Positions 17,597 to 25,665 of a stretch of DNA of 64,000 nt are shown here, piece by piece. Below the pieces are notes generated by a model that saw only the letters and a list, made by a program, of their open reading frames with translations, did not search any database and was not told where the DNA came from. The stretch's first letter is position 1, and every line of letters begins with the position of its first letter. The DNA comes from Nocardia bhagyanarayanae (GTDB lineage: Bacteria; Actinomycetota; Actinomycetes; Mycobacteriales; Mycobacteriaceae), in assembly GCF_006716565.1 (NCBI RefSeq), contig NZ_VFPG01000002.1, positions 1,240,001 to 1,304,000 on the forward strand, written 5' to 3'. A program made the translations under genes and the position numbers.

Positions 17597-18490
17597 CTAT
17601 GCCGTGGCCGCCGCGAGCTCGATCAGACGGGCCCGGACCAAGTCGGGGCGTTCGTCGGCGATGAAATGCCCACAGCAGCTGACGGGTTCGAAGGTGTAGT
17701 CGTCGGCGCGGGCGGTTTCGGGCGCGGCGAGGGAAGGATGCAGGGCGGCATCATTCACACCGAACAGTGCGCGGATCGGAACGGTGGCGCGGCGGCGCTC
17801 GGGATGGCGGGCGGCATCGGGGACTTCGCGCAGCAAGAACGTTCGGTAGGTGTCGGTGGCGGCGCGGGCGCAGACCGGATCGCGGAAGCGGTCGGCGAAG
17901 ATTCGCACCACCTCGGGATCGACGGCGCTGCGATCGGTGATCGCGGCGGGTATGAGTCGTTCGAGCAGGCGCGTGCGCTGTTGCAGCGGCACGCCCGCGA
18001 CGGCCAGCAGCGGTTGATAGACGAGGAAGCGCCAGACATGTCGCAACACCGTTGTCGCCGGTACCCAGGGATGCGCCATGTTCAGTGCGAGATAGCCGTC
18101 GAAACGTTCCGGCTCGCGCAGCACCATCAGGTAGCCGACGTAACCGCCCCAGTCGTGTCCGACGAGCAGCACGCGCTTCAGGTCCAGCGCATCGAGGAGC
18201 GCGAACGCGTCGGAGGCGACGTCGTCCTTCGCCCATCGATGCGGTGGCGGGCCGGACCAGCCGTAGCCCGGCAGATCCGGCGCGATGATCCGGAGACCCT
18301 CGGGCGGGTCGGCGAGAAGATCCCGATAGGCGTAGTGGTGCTGCGGCCAGCCGTGCAGCAGCACGACCGGACGGCCGTCGACCGGCCCGGCTTCGGTGAC
18401 GTGGAATCGAACGCCACGGCCGGTGCTGAACGATCGGCGCACACCGGGAATGACTGGCGGTTCGGTCGCGGTACCGGCGGTAACAGGCAT
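17597..18490 (-). CDS. Epoxide-hydrolase-like alpha/beta hydrolase (297 aa)
   Basis: This is a cytosolic hydrolase with LLHGWPQHHYAYRDL (oxyanion loop with HGWP), the Asp nucleophile in VGHDWGGYVG, and the catalytic His in SCCGHFIADERP. The Asp nucleophile and HGWP motif point to epoxide hydrolase or dehalogenase-type chemistry. Its stop codon abuts that of the convergent kinase gene with no base between them. The start at 18490 gives MPVTAGTATEPPV and is followed by the conserved N-terminal cap. Confidence 0.8.
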   Translation of the reverse strand: MPVTAGTATEPPVIPGVRRSFSTGRGVRFHVTEAGPVDGRPVVLLHGWPQHHYAYRDLLADPPEGLRIIAPDLPGYGWSGPPPHRWAKDDVASDAFALLDALDLKRVLLVGHDWGGYVGYLMVLREPERFDGYLALNMAHPWVPATTVLRHVWRFLVYQPLLAVAGVPLQQRTRLLERLIPAAITDRSAVDPEVVRIFADRFRDPVCARAATDTYRTFLLREVPDAARHPERRRATVPIRALFGVNDAALHPSLAAPETARADDYTFEPVSCCGHFIADERPDLVRARLIELAAATA

Positions 18491-18530
18491 ACCGCCACGA
18501 TAGTTCGCCGGATGGCCGCCGAACCACCGC

Positions 18531-18571
18531 CCGTGGGTGGATACGGCGACCCGACCGTGGGTGGATTCGGC
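18531..18571. repeat. Two 17-bp direct repeats
   Basis: CCGTGGGTGGAT(a/t)CGGC occurs at 18531-18547 and 18555-18571, 24 bp apart, between the end of the MerR gene and the start of the hydrolase gene, both on the minus strand. It could be a binding site for a regulator of the hydrolase. Confidence 0.4.
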
Positions 18572-18978
18572 TACGCCGACGTGTTCGCGTCGGCTTCCGG
18601 ACTGGCGAGAATGCTCTGGAATTCCGGGCAGTCGACCAGCGGCCGATGGGTGCAGGTCGCGGTGTGGCGGAGGCCGTCCCGCATTCTGGTGAGGCGAGCG
18701 ATGTCCTCGTCGAGCTGGTTCGCCCGCTTGGCCAAGTGGGAGCGTAGTTCGGCGTCCTCGGGGGTGGCTGTCAGGAACCTCGCGATCTGCGCGATGGTGA
18801 AACCGGCCGAGCGCGCGCAGCTCACCAGAGCCAGTCGGGGGAGCACATCGGGGTGGTAGGTACGGCGTAGACCATTGCGGCCGTCAGGCTCGATGAGGCC
18901 ACGCTTCTCGTAGAACCGCAACGCGGACGGAGCCAACCCGGCCCGCTCGGCGACTTCGGCGATATCCAACGATGTCAT
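18571..18978 (-). CDS. MerR-family transcriptional regulator (135 aa)
   Basis: The N-terminal winged helix is visible (SLDIAEVAERAGLAPSALRF, then YEKRGLI), followed by the dimerisation helix and a C-terminal effector segment with Cys residues (TCTHRPLVDCPEF) that could sense metal or thiol-reactive signals. It is divergent from the HSL-type esterase. The intervening 50 bases hold a perfect inverted repeat inside a 19-bp-spacer promoter, the architecture MerR proteins untwist, so this protein probably controls the esterase and itself. Confidence 0.85.
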   Translation of the reverse strand: MTSLDIAEVAERAGLAPSALRFYEKRGLIEPDGRNGLRRTYHPDVLPRLALVSCARSAGFTIAQIARFLTATPEDAELRSHLAKRANQLDEDIARLTRMRDGLRHTATCTHRPLVDCPEFQSILASPEADANTSA

Positions 18979-18991
18979 GCCCGATTGCTCC

Positions 18992-19022
18992 TTGACTTGA
19001 ACTGCGATTCAAGTTGCACGAT
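18992..19022 (+). promoter_or_regulatory. MerR-type promoter and operator
   Basis: -35 TTGACT (18992-18997) and -10 CACGAT (19017-19022) are separated by 19 bp, the elongated spacer that defines MerR-controlled promoters. A perfect 7-bp inverted repeat, ACTTGAA-N6-TTCAAGT (18995-19014), fills the spacer. Transcription would begin about 7 bases after the -10, at or next to the ATG at 19029, implying a leaderless message. Confidence 0.75.
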
Positions 19023-19028
19023 AGGCGC

Positions 19029-19982
19029 ATGATCGAAGAAACAGAAGGCCAGATCTCGTTGCATCCGCAGGTCGAGGCATATTTGGCGCGGCTCGCCCAA
19101 TTCGGCTTCGGTGAGCTGCATACGTTTCCCCTCGAGCTGGCGCGCGAAGGGGTCCGCAGGGGAGTCGCGCTCCTGGGCGAGCCCGAAGGTGTTGCCGCCG
19201 TCGAGGACCGCATGATCCGTTCGGCGGAAGGGGACCTGCGGGTCCGGATCTACACTCCGGCGGGTGATCGCCCGCTCCCGGTGTTGGTGTTCTTCCACGG
19301 TGGCGGGTTCGTGCTCGGCGATCTGGATACCCACGACGGTCTGTGCCGGAGTCTCGCGAACGGAGCCGAATCCATCGTGGTCTCCGTCGACTATCCGCGG
19401 GCGCCCGAGCACAAGTTTCCGGCAGCACCCGACGCCTGCTACGCCGCGACGCAGTGGGTTGCCGAGAACGCGGCCGACATCGGCGGGGATTCCACCCGGA
19501 TCGCCGTCGGTGGAGACAGCGCCGGAGGCAATCTGGCGGCGGTTGTCGCGCTGACGGCGCGGGACAACGGCGGGCCCGCCCTGGTCTTCCAGCTACTGAT
19601 CTATCCCGACCTCGATTTCCGGAGGACGAACTACTCCATCCGCGAATACGCGGGCAAGTACGGCAACATCAGCGTGGCCACCCAGCACTGGTTCATGGAC
19701 ACTTACCTGACCGCCGAAGCGGAGAAGCTCGACCCCCGCGTCTCGCCCCTGCTCGCCCCCGACTTGTCCGGGCTCCCACCAACACTCGTCATCACCGCCG
19801 AGTACGACGCGCTGCGCGACGAAGGTGAACAGTACGGTCGGCGCCTCGAGCAGGCCGGCGTCCCGGTGACCGTCAGCCGCTATCCCGGAATGATCCACGA
19901 ATTCGTCCGCCACCCCTTCGACGACAGCGCGAAAGCGCGATCCGAAGCAGCGACAGCACTGCGAAAGGCATTCATCCGCTGA
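19029..19982 (+). CDS. Alpha/beta hydrolase of the hormone-sensitive lipase (HSL) family (317 aa)
   Basis: HSL hallmarks are the oxyanion motif HGGGF (about 90), the nucleophile GDSAGG (about 158) and the late catalytic Asp (EYDALRDE) and His (MIHEF). It hydrolyses short-chain esters or lactones. The upstream in-frame TTG would lie inside the -10 region, so the ATG at 19029 is taken; no ribosome binding site precedes it, consistent with leaderless translation. It is controlled by the divergent MerR gene. Confidence 0.85.
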   Translation: MIEETEGQISLHPQVEAYLARLAQFGFGELHTFPLELAREGVRRGVALLGEPEGVAAVEDRMIRSAEGDLRVRIYTPAGDRPLPVLVFFHGGGFVLGDLDTHDGLCRSLANGAESIVVSVDYPRAPEHKFPAAPDACYAATQWVAENAADIGGDSTRIAVGGDSAGGNLAAVVALTARDNGGPALVFQLLIYPDLDFRRTNYSIREYAGKYGNISVATQHWFMDTYLTAEAEKLDPRVSPLLAPDLSGLPPTLVITAEYDALRDEGEQYGRRLEQAGVPVTVSRYPGMIHEFVRHPFDDSAKARSEAATALRKAFIR

Positions 19983-20025
19983 GCATCACTCACGCCTCGC
20001 TCAGCGAGAAAGTTCTCGAAGTCGA

Positions 20026-20421
20026 TCAGGGGCCGGGCGACGGCCGTTGCGGGTCGGTCCCGGGCTGCTTCTCGCGTGCCTTCGAGTCCGGATCGACCTT
20101 GTCCGCGTGTTCCCACTCCTTGTCCAGCTCGGTTCGCGAATCCGCCGCTTCACTGTGATGCATGTGCGCTTGCTGAGCGAGTTGCTCGGCTTGCGCCACC
20201 TTGGCCTCGGCTTCCGCCTTCGCCGCCCGGCTCCTGGCGGCCGTCTCCTCCGCCCGCGCCTCCCGCTGAGCGACCTCGGCCGCGTGTTCGGACGCGCGGT
20301 CACGGAGAGCCCGAGCCTCGACCCGCTGGTGTTCGCGCCGTCTGCGCATCAACACCCATGCGATGACCAGCAAGACGACCACGGCGACAACAATGATGAC
20401 GATCAGAACGGTGGTGCTCAT
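20026..20421 (-). CDS. Single-pass membrane protein with coiled coil (131 aa)
   Basis: One strongly hydrophobic N-terminal helix (residues 3-24) is followed by RRRRE and then a long Ala/Glu/Arg-rich heptad region (about 30-95) predicted as coiled coil. The tail is charged and Pro-rich. The topology suggests a membrane-anchored cytoplasmic coiled coil; similar unnamed proteins are common in Nocardia-type genomes. It is convergent with the esterase gene. Function unknown. Confidence 0.6.
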   Translation of the reverse strand: MSTTVLIVIIVVAVVVLLVIAWVLMRRRREHQRVEARALRDRASEHAAEVAQREARAEETAARSRAAKAEAEAKVAQAEQLAQQAHMHHSEAADSRTELDKEWEHADKVDPDSKAREKQPGTDPQRPSPGP

Positions 20422-20817
20422 CTTTCGACTCCTCGCACTACCCCCCTTTCACCCTAACGCCACTCGATTACCCCTGAACTGCGAAAATGCACGGGCCGAC
20501 GCCTGCCGCCGGACAGCACTGGGCTAATAGAGCGGTACCCCAAGGAGGCACGGCTCGGAGACGTCCTCTTTTTCCGGCTGTTCACGCGGCGTCGGTGCTA
20601 TCGACGCCGCGAATTGGCCCCAATCCAGGAATGGTGAGGCAAAGGAAGGCCCTTCCCATCGGGTCGAGGCGGCGGAGCAAGCACTCCACCTCACCGGTCC
20701 GGCAGGGCCACTGGTTGGGCCGGTTCCCGTTGGCGGCGGTGGCGGCGGTATCGCGGGGTCTGGGGGAGATGCGCCACAGCGAATGGTGTGGTGTGATCGT
20801 CTGCAGGGAGGGTGATC
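20422..20817. other. Gene-free stretch with a strong hairpin
   Basis: No convincing gene is seen in these 396 bases. At 20585-20611 a perfect 10-bp stem (CGCGGCGTCG and its complement) surrounds a 7-nt loop, a likely terminator or structural element. The region otherwise supplies the promoters of the flanking divergent genes. Confidence 0.45.
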
Positions 20818-21411
20818 ATGGCGAAACGTGCTGTTCGGGGCCGCGAGATCAGGGCGGTCGTTCTGGGTTTGCTGCTGGCGATATCGGCGACCGGCTGCCA
20901 GATCTCGGGAACCGCTACCCCCGGTCCGGCCTCGGCCGTCCTCGGCCCGGATACCGCGCCGCCGCCGAGTCCGCCGTGGACGCTGGGACAGGTCGTCTAT
21001 CACCCGTGCACCGTGCTCGGACAGGATGATCTTGCCCGGCTCGGTTTCGCGGGACCGGGGGAGTCGAACGTGCCGCCGGGTCCCTCCTATTGCCGGTGGC
21101 ACACACTCGACACCGCGCCTGAACCGGTGGCGATGTATTTCGCACCGAGCCCGTACGCGAAATATGCTGACGTCCAGCGCATCTCCGGCGAGGAGAAGAA
21201 GAATTTCCAGACCCTCGTCATCGCGGGGCGGCCGGCGTTCCTGATCGACGATCGTAGGGAGAGCGGGCACCGCAACTGCCAGATCTCGGTATCGGTGCCC
21301 TCGGGCGGGCTGTTCCGATTCGAGTACGCACCTCGAAATCCCGGCGTTGCGGGGGACGTCTGCGCCACGGCGCAGGAAATCGCCACCGTGATCGCCCAGC
21401 GGCTGAAGTGA
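20818..21411 (+). CDS. DUF3558-like lipoprotein (197 aa)
   Basis: A signal peptide with lipobox ISATGC (Cys at about 26) is followed by a short Pro/Ser linker and a domain with HPCTVLGQDDLARLGF, YCRW and later paired Cys residues (NCQI, DVCATA). These are typical of the DUF3558 family of surface lipoproteins in Nocardia and mycobacteria, whose role is unknown. ATG at 20818 is chosen over GTG 20812 because GGGAGG lies 6 bases upstream of it. Confidence 0.7.
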   Translation: MAKRAVRGREIRAVVLGLLLAISATGCQISGTATPGPASAVLGPDTAPPPSPPWTLGQVVYHPCTVLGQDDLARLGFAGPGESNVPPGPSYCRWHTLDTAPEPVAMYFAPSPYAKYADVQRISGEEKKNFQTLVIAGRPAFLIDDRRESGHRNCQISVSVPSGGLFRFEYAPRNPGVAGDVCATAQEIATVIAQRLK

Positions 21412-21430
21412 GCGACCCCTGCTGGTCCAA

Positions 21431-21553
21431 ACGCTCGCCCACTCTGGACGAAGGGCCTCGCTTCCGGCCCAATGCTCGCCCACCGTGGGCGAATGGACTC
21501 GCTGTCGGCCCAAGGCTTGCCCACGTAGGAGGACGGTCTCGCTACGAGTCGGA
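21431..21553. repeat. Tandem 41-bp repeat, two good and one degenerate unit
   Basis: Units at 21431-21471 and 21472-21512 share CTCGCCCAC, GAA, GG, CTCGCT and CGGCCCA in register; a third, at 21513-21553, is more divergent. The second unit contains the palindrome CGCCCAC-C-GTGGGCG. The array fills the gap between the lipoprotein and the next membrane protein. No reading frame uses it, so it may be a structured RNA or protein-binding array. Confidence 0.55.
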
Positions 21554-21681
21554 GCGAGGTCGGCCCGCGGCTGGAAATGTTCAATCTTCGCCGCCAAGCG
21601 GCGCTACCGGGCCGGAATCACTAGGTTCCTTGTCGTAGCGGTTCGAGAGTGCGGCCGGACGGCCGGGGAGGAGTACTACCG

Positions 21682-22320
21682 ATGGTGAATCCGATGCCGC
21701 CGGGTGGTTACGGGCCGCCGGGCCAGTCGAATCCGTTTCAGGGGCACGTGAATCCGCAGCAGAGTCAGCCGCATCCCTACGTCGGTCAGCCGCATCCCTA
21801 CGGCACACCGCCGCCCGGCTCGCCCGCTCCGATGCCGCCCGTGCCCGGTTACGGTCCCCCTAGCCGACCGGCTGGCGGCGGCGTCATGGAGCGGGTCGCA
21901 GGCGGTCTGCTGCTGGTCGCCGCGTTGCTCGCCATCGTCTTCCGCGCCGCCAACGCGTTCTCCTCGAGTTCCCGCTTTCTCTGGTCCGACATCATGCTCG
22001 CGCTGATGATCCTGCTCGCGATCGTCACCGGTATCTGCGCCCTCGCGGGAATGGGCGCGCGATATCCCGTGCTGCGCGCGCTTGCCGCGGTGGCCGCGGG
22101 CATGCTCCTGTCCGGCATGGTGGAAGCGGTACTCAGCGCCGCACAATTCGAATTCCTCTTCGAGGACACCTTCTGGTTGTCCATCCCGTGCGCGCTCGCC
22201 GCATTCGCCGCCACCCTCGCGACGGTCGCCGCTGCGGCGTCGCGAACGTCGCCCGTACCCGGAGTCCCCGGCGGCCAGGGGCCGTACCAGTACCCGCCCG
22301 GGAACCAACTGCCGCGCTAG
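21682..22320 (+). CDS. Pro/Gly-rich four-helix membrane protein (212 aa)
   Basis: The N-terminal 65 residues are rich in Pro, Gly and Gln with a repeated QPHPY motif. They are followed by four hydrophobic helices (about 72-92, 100-124, 130-150, 160-182) and a Pro-rich tail (GVPGGQGPYQYPP). This is the layout of many actinomycete small membrane proteins with low-complexity cytoplasmic ends. GGGGAGGAG precedes the ATG. Function unknown. Confidence 0.6.
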   Translation: MVNPMPPGGYGPPGQSNPFQGHVNPQQSQPHPYVGQPHPYGTPPPGSPAPMPPVPGYGPPSRPAGGGVMERVAGGLLLVAALLAIVFRAANAFSSSSRFLWSDIMLALMILLAIVTGICALAGMGARYPVLRALAAVAAGMLLSGMVEAVLSAAQFEFLFEDTFWLSIPCALAAFAATLATVAAAASRTSPVPGVPGGQGPYQYPPGNQLPR

Positions 22321-22339
22321 ATCCGATCGCCCGCGACCA

Positions 22340-22612
22340 GGGGGCGCAACCTCGCCGCGCGGCTTCGGATATCACCCGGACTCGGCCTTCGCGCGGATGC
22401 CGTTCCTGCCGCTGATTCGCCGGCCGACGCTGATCCTCGCAGGCGGCGACGACCCGATCGTGTCGGTGATCGACGCGAGAATCATGCACGGCTGATTCCC
22501 CGTTCGACCCTGCACATCTACCGGGACAGCCCTCTCGGGCTCCTCACCCGCGCAGATGACCTCGGACCATGTGTTGCCGGGTTCCTCCGTCCCCGCGCCG
22601 GGGCCGACGCAA
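22340..22612 (+). pseudogene. C-terminal remnant of a PHA-depolymerase-like alpha/beta hydrolase
   Basis: The frame reads PFLPLIRRPTLILAGGDDPI, then VIDARIMHG and stops at 22495. After skipping one base the next frame continues with LIPRSTLHIY, LGLLTRADDL and VAGFL. Together these match the end of poly(hydroxyalkanoate) depolymerase-type hydrolases, including the acid loop and the expected His region. The N-terminal half with the nucleophile is missing and a one-base frameshift splits the remainder. Confidence 0.55.
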
Positions 22613-22616
22613 CTAA

Positions 22617-22660
22617 TTTTCGCAACAACTGTTGTGTGAAACCGAAGGCCTCACTACAGT
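22617..22660 (+). promoter_or_regulatory. Operator copy 1 with overlapping promoter of the porin operon
   Basis: The 24-bp element TTTTCGCAAC-N4-GTTGTGTGAA lies at 22617-22640. TTGTGT in its right half serves as -35 (22632-22637), and TACAGT at 22655-22660 is the -10 with a 17-bp spacer. A repressor bound here would block the promoter of the two MspA genes. Confidence 0.7.
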
Positions 22661-22852
22661 GATGCACGCCACTCGACATACGGAAGCGGTCAGTGGCAGA
22701 CCAGGCGGTGCGGAGCGCGCGGCAGTGCCGTACGGGTCGAGCGATGCTGCGACGGCTGCTCCGTGCCGTTTCGAGTGGCGTCCGACTTCTCTTTCCGGCA
22801 GCCCTTTCCGAAATGGCTGGCGGTCCAGCATGTAAAAGGAGATTTGATCGTC

Positions 22853-23530
22853 ATGAATTCTCGTTGGACCCGGGTCCGATCAGGTCGCTGTGCCACCGTC
22901 GCCGGGCTATCCGGAGTCGCCGCGGTAGCCGTCGGTGCGCTGATGCCGGCCACGGCGGGTGCGGATACGTTCGTGCCGCTGCCGGACGGGTCGAAGGCTG
23001 GGCCGGGCGTGACCTTGACCCGCACGGGCGAACGCGCGATCGTCTCGCCGTCGATGGCCGCCAACGGCGCGGGCCGGGTGGTGTGGGTGTCGGGCAACGC
23101 GGCCGCCGAGGTCACCGTGACCCCTGAAGGCGAGGTCGGTCCGAACAACGGTCCGGCGAACATCCCGGGCAGCAACAATTCGTCGACCCACGGCGCGTCG
23201 CAGCTCAACACCGGTTATCTCGTCGGTTGCCAGGTGAGCATCGCCGATGACGCGATCGGTGCGGGAGTTTCCGGTGGCATCTCGACCGGCGGGGTGAGCG
23301 CGGGCGGTTCGATCGGCGTGAATCTCGGTCCCGGCGAGGTGAAATTCGTCCAGATCGATTACAAGGACATTCTGAAGCCGGGCCGGTATTCGGTGGAGTA
23401 TCAGGACGCGGAGATCGAGATCCAGGGCTGCGCGGGATACGCCCAGGCCCGCGCCTACACGGTCGTCGAGATCATCGGCGACCACTACTCCAAGACCACC
23501 CTCTACGGCGCGCCGTTCAGCATCGGCTGA
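22853..23530 (+). CDS. MspA-family outer-membrane porin, first copy (225 aa)
   Basis: The signal peptide ends in ATAGA before DTFVPLPDG, and the mature chain is about 188 residues, the size of MspA. MspA features include the start DTFVPLPDG, the central LVGCQVSI strand, a Gly-rich beta-barrel region, LGPGEVKFVQI, and the end GCAGYAQARAYTVVEIIGD. Such octameric porins carry small hydrophilic solutes across the mycolate membrane. AAAGGAGA lies 9 bases before the ATG. It is the first gene after operator copy 1 and is followed 65 bp later by a second porin. Confidence 0.9.
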   Translation: MNSRWTRVRSGRCATVAGLSGVAAVAVGALMPATAGADTFVPLPDGSKAGPGVTLTRTGERAIVSPSMAANGAGRVVWVSGNAAAEVTVTPEGEVGPNNGPANIPGSNNSSTHGASQLNTGYLVGCQVSIADDAIGAGVSGGISTGGVSAGGSIGVNLGPGEVKFVQIDYKDILKPGRYSVEYQDAEIEIQGCAGYAQARAYTVVEIIGDHYSKTTLYGAPFSIG

Positions 23531-23595
23531 CCATCGCCCCATTCGAATCCCTTTTTCCTTCGCGTCTGCGAACCCGAATCCGAAGGTATTTCCCG

Positions 23596-24261
23596 ATGTT
23601 CAACCGAAAGAATCTCGCACGTGTGAGTTCCGGCGCTGTCGCCACGCTGGCGTTCGGCATTCTCGCCACCACTCCGGCCGGAGCCGACACCTTTGTGCCG
23701 CTGCCGGGCGGGGAGATGGTCAAGACTCTCTCCGACGGCACCGTGGTGACCGTCCGGCTCGTCGGTGAGTCCGCCAACATCAATCCGTCGCTGGGCGCCA
23801 CACCCGTGCACCGCAATGCGTGGGTCTCGGGCACCGCCCAGGTCGAACTCGCGGGCACCGGCGCGGAAGCGGGCGGGCTCATCATGCCCGGCTATACCGT
23901 GGGTTGCCAGGTCAATATCGCCGGTGGCGGCGCCGGTGGTGGTGTGGAAGGCGCCTCGGACTGGGAAGGTAACGCCAGCGTCGGTGCGAGCACCGGTGGG
24001 GAACTGTCGCTCGGGCCGGGGCAGGCGAAGTCGTTCTACATCCTCGATCGGGAAAAGGCCGACGACTTCGGCAACGAGTCGCACAAGGTCTACAACGTGT
24101 TCTCCGGCGGAAGTGGCTCGGTCGCCTGGGCCGATCAGACGATCGGCTTGACCGGCTGCGGCGGCTACGCCCAAGCCAGGGCCTTCGTCAGTGTCGAGAT
24201 CGTCACCGAGAGCGTCACCAGCTGGGTGACGCTGTGGGGACAGCCCTTCAGCCTCGGCTGA
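23596..24261 (+). CDS. MspA-family outer-membrane porin, second copy (221 aa)
   Basis: The signal peptide ends at TPAGA before DTFVPLPGG, the same cleavage context as the first copy. Shared MspA motifs include VGCQVNIAGGGAGGG, LSLGPGQAKSF and GCGGYAQARAFVSVEI. It is clearly a paralogue by tandem duplication, though the middle segments differ and could change pore selectivity. No operator or promoter is seen in the 65-bp gap, so it is probably cotranscribed with the first porin. Confidence 0.9.
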   Translation: MFNRKNLARVSSGAVATLAFGILATTPAGADTFVPLPGGEMVKTLSDGTVVTVRLVGESANINPSLGATPVHRNAWVSGTAQVELAGTGAEAGGLIMPGYTVGCQVNIAGGGAGGGVEGASDWEGNASVGASTGGELSLGPGQAKSFYILDREKADDFGNESHKVYNVFSGGSGSVAWADQTIGLTGCGGYAQARAFVSVEIVTESVTSWVTLWGQPFSLG

Positions 24262-24376
24262 CCCCGCCCCCGAGTCCGTATTCGACCGAACCGGACCGCT
24301 GCGGCACACATAATCCGTGGTCTGCCGGTCGTGTGGAGTCTTATCCGCGCGACCGGCTGACGGCATTTGCCCTGTC

Positions 24377-24407
24377 GCAGAACTACATTCCCTTGTTGCA
24401 GAACTAC
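24377..24407. repeat. Direct repeat just upstream of the acyl-CoA dehydrogenase gene
   Basis: GCAGAACTAC occurs at 24377-24386 and again at 24398-24407, 21 bp apart (two helical turns). TACATT between the copies could be a -10 box. This may be an activator site for the dehydrogenase, which lacks the 24-bp operator. Confidence 0.4.
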
Positions 24408-24420
24408 CAGGAGACTCGAC

Positions 24421-25599
24421 ATGACCACCGTGGCTGCCCGCAGCACGCCGCTCGGGCTGTTCGGCATCGACGAGATGCTGGATGACGAGGAGCGCGACAT
24501 CCAGGTGACCGTGCGGGAATTCGTCCGCGAACACCTGCGGCCGAACATCGGCGACTACTTCGAATCGGCCACCCTGCCCCGCGAGATCGCCCGCGAATTC
24601 GGGCGACTCGGCGTGCTCGGTATGCACCTGGACGGCTACGGCTGCGCGGGAACGAACGCGGTCAGCTATGGCCTCGCATGCCTCGAACTCGAGGCGGCCG
24701 ACAGTGGTTTCCGCAGTTTCGTTTCCGTGCAGGGCTCGCTGTCGATGTTCTCGATCCATCGCTACGGCTCCGAGGAACAGAAGAACGAATGGCTGCCCCG
24801 GTTGGCTTCCGGCGAGGCGATCGGCTGTTTCGGTCTCACGGAACCCGATTTCGGCTCCAACCCGGCGGGCATGCGGACCCGGGCCCGGCGCGACGGCACC
24901 GACTGGATTCTCACCGGCACCAAGATGTGGATCACCAACGGTGGCCTGGCCGATATCGCCACGGTGTGGGCCCAGACCGACGACGGCGTCCGTGGGTTCC
25001 TCGTCCCGCGCGGCACACCCGGCTTCGAGACCCGCGACATCGCGAAGAAACTCTCGTTGCGCGCCTCGATCACTTCGGAACTGATCCTGGACGACGTTCG
25101 CCTGCCCGCGTCGGCCCAACTGCCCCAGGCGAATTCGCTGAGCGCACCGCTGTCCTGCCTGAACGAAGCCCGCTTCGGCATCGTCTTCGGTGCGCTCGGC
25201 GCCGCCCGCGACAGCCTGGAAACCGCCATCGAGTACGCGAGCACGCGCGAGGTGTTCGATCGCTCGCTGGCGAGTTACCAGCTCACCCAGGCCAAGCTGG
25301 CCGACATGACACTCGAACTGGGCAAAGGCATGCTGCTCGCCCTGCGTCTCGGCCGACTCAAAGACGCCGGGCAGCTGCGGCCCGAGCAGATCAGCCTCGG
25401 CAAACTCAACAGTGTCCGCGAGGCCATCGGCATCGCCCGTGAATGCCGGACCATCCTCGGTGCCAGCGGAATAACCCTCGAGTACTCGCCGCTCAGGCAC
25501 GCCACCAATCTGGAATCGGTGCTGACCTACGAGGGAACCAGTGAGATGCACCAGCTTTCCATCGGTAAGGCGCTCACCGGCATCGGGGCCTTTCGCTGA
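24421..25599 (+). CDS. gcdH: Acyl-CoA dehydrogenase, glutaryl-CoA dehydrogenase-like (392 aa)
   Basis: This is a flavin dehydrogenase of acyl-CoA thioesters. It follows the glutaryl-CoA dehydrogenase pattern closely: the substrate-pocket motif GYGCAG, DSGFRSFVSVQGSL, CFGLTEPDFGSNP, TGTKMWITNGGLADIATVWA, FGIVFGALGAARDSLETAIE, and the catalytic Glu in LTYEGTSEMH. This subgroup dehydrogenates and decarboxylates glutaryl-CoA, made from lysine, tryptophan or C5 dicarboxylates. The glutaryl preference is inferred from motif similarity. CAGGAGA precedes the ATG. TetR copy 1 follows after a 66-bp gap. Confidence 0.8.
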   Translation: MTTVAARSTPLGLFGIDEMLDDEERDIQVTVREFVREHLRPNIGDYFESATLPREIAREFGRLGVLGMHLDGYGCAGTNAVSYGLACLELEAADSGFRSFVSVQGSLSMFSIHRYGSEEQKNEWLPRLASGEAIGCFGLTEPDFGSNPAGMRTRARRDGTDWILTGTKMWITNGGLADIATVWAQTDDGVRGFLVPRGTPGFETRDIAKKLSLRASITSELILDDVRLPASAQLPQANSLSAPLSCLNEARFGIVFGALGAARDSLETAIEYASTREVFDRSLASYQLTQAKLADMTLELGKGMLLALRLGRLKDAGQLRPEQISLGKLNSVREAIGIARECRTILGASGITLEYSPLRHATNLESVLTYEGTSEMHQLSIGKALTGIGAFR

Positions 25600-25619
25600 T
25601 TGTTCTCCCGCCGCCGCGC

Positions 25620-25643
25620 TTTACCTGACAAGTGTTGTGTGAA
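25620..25643 (+). promoter_or_regulatory. Operator copy 2, at the TetR-1 promoter
   Basis: TTTACCTGAC-N4-GTTGTGTGAA begins 21 bases after the dehydrogenase stop and ends 22 bases before the TetR-1 start. The right half is identical to copies 1 and 5; the left half is degenerate. The position fits autorepression; the -10 box is not clear. Confidence 0.6.
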
Positions 25644-25665
25644 ATGGCTGTGCAAAACTGTGGGC

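Noticed and set aside
20487..21029. A 180-codon frame overlapping the lipoprotein start
   Set aside because: Arg/Pro/Gly-rich, no motifs, and it overlaps the well-supported lipoprotein signal peptide in another frame.
21431..21553. A CRISPR array
   Set aside because: Units are directly adjacent with no spacers and no cas genes are in the window.
24398..24408. TTGTTGCAG before the acyl-CoA dehydrogenase as an operator half-site
   Set aside because: It lacks the second arm and the TAnnnT box at 17-18 bp; better explained as part of a 21-bp-spaced direct repeat.
23503..25551. A 682-codon minus-strand frame across the second porin and the dehydrogenase
   Set aside because: It crosses two supported genes antisense and has no ribosome site or motifs.
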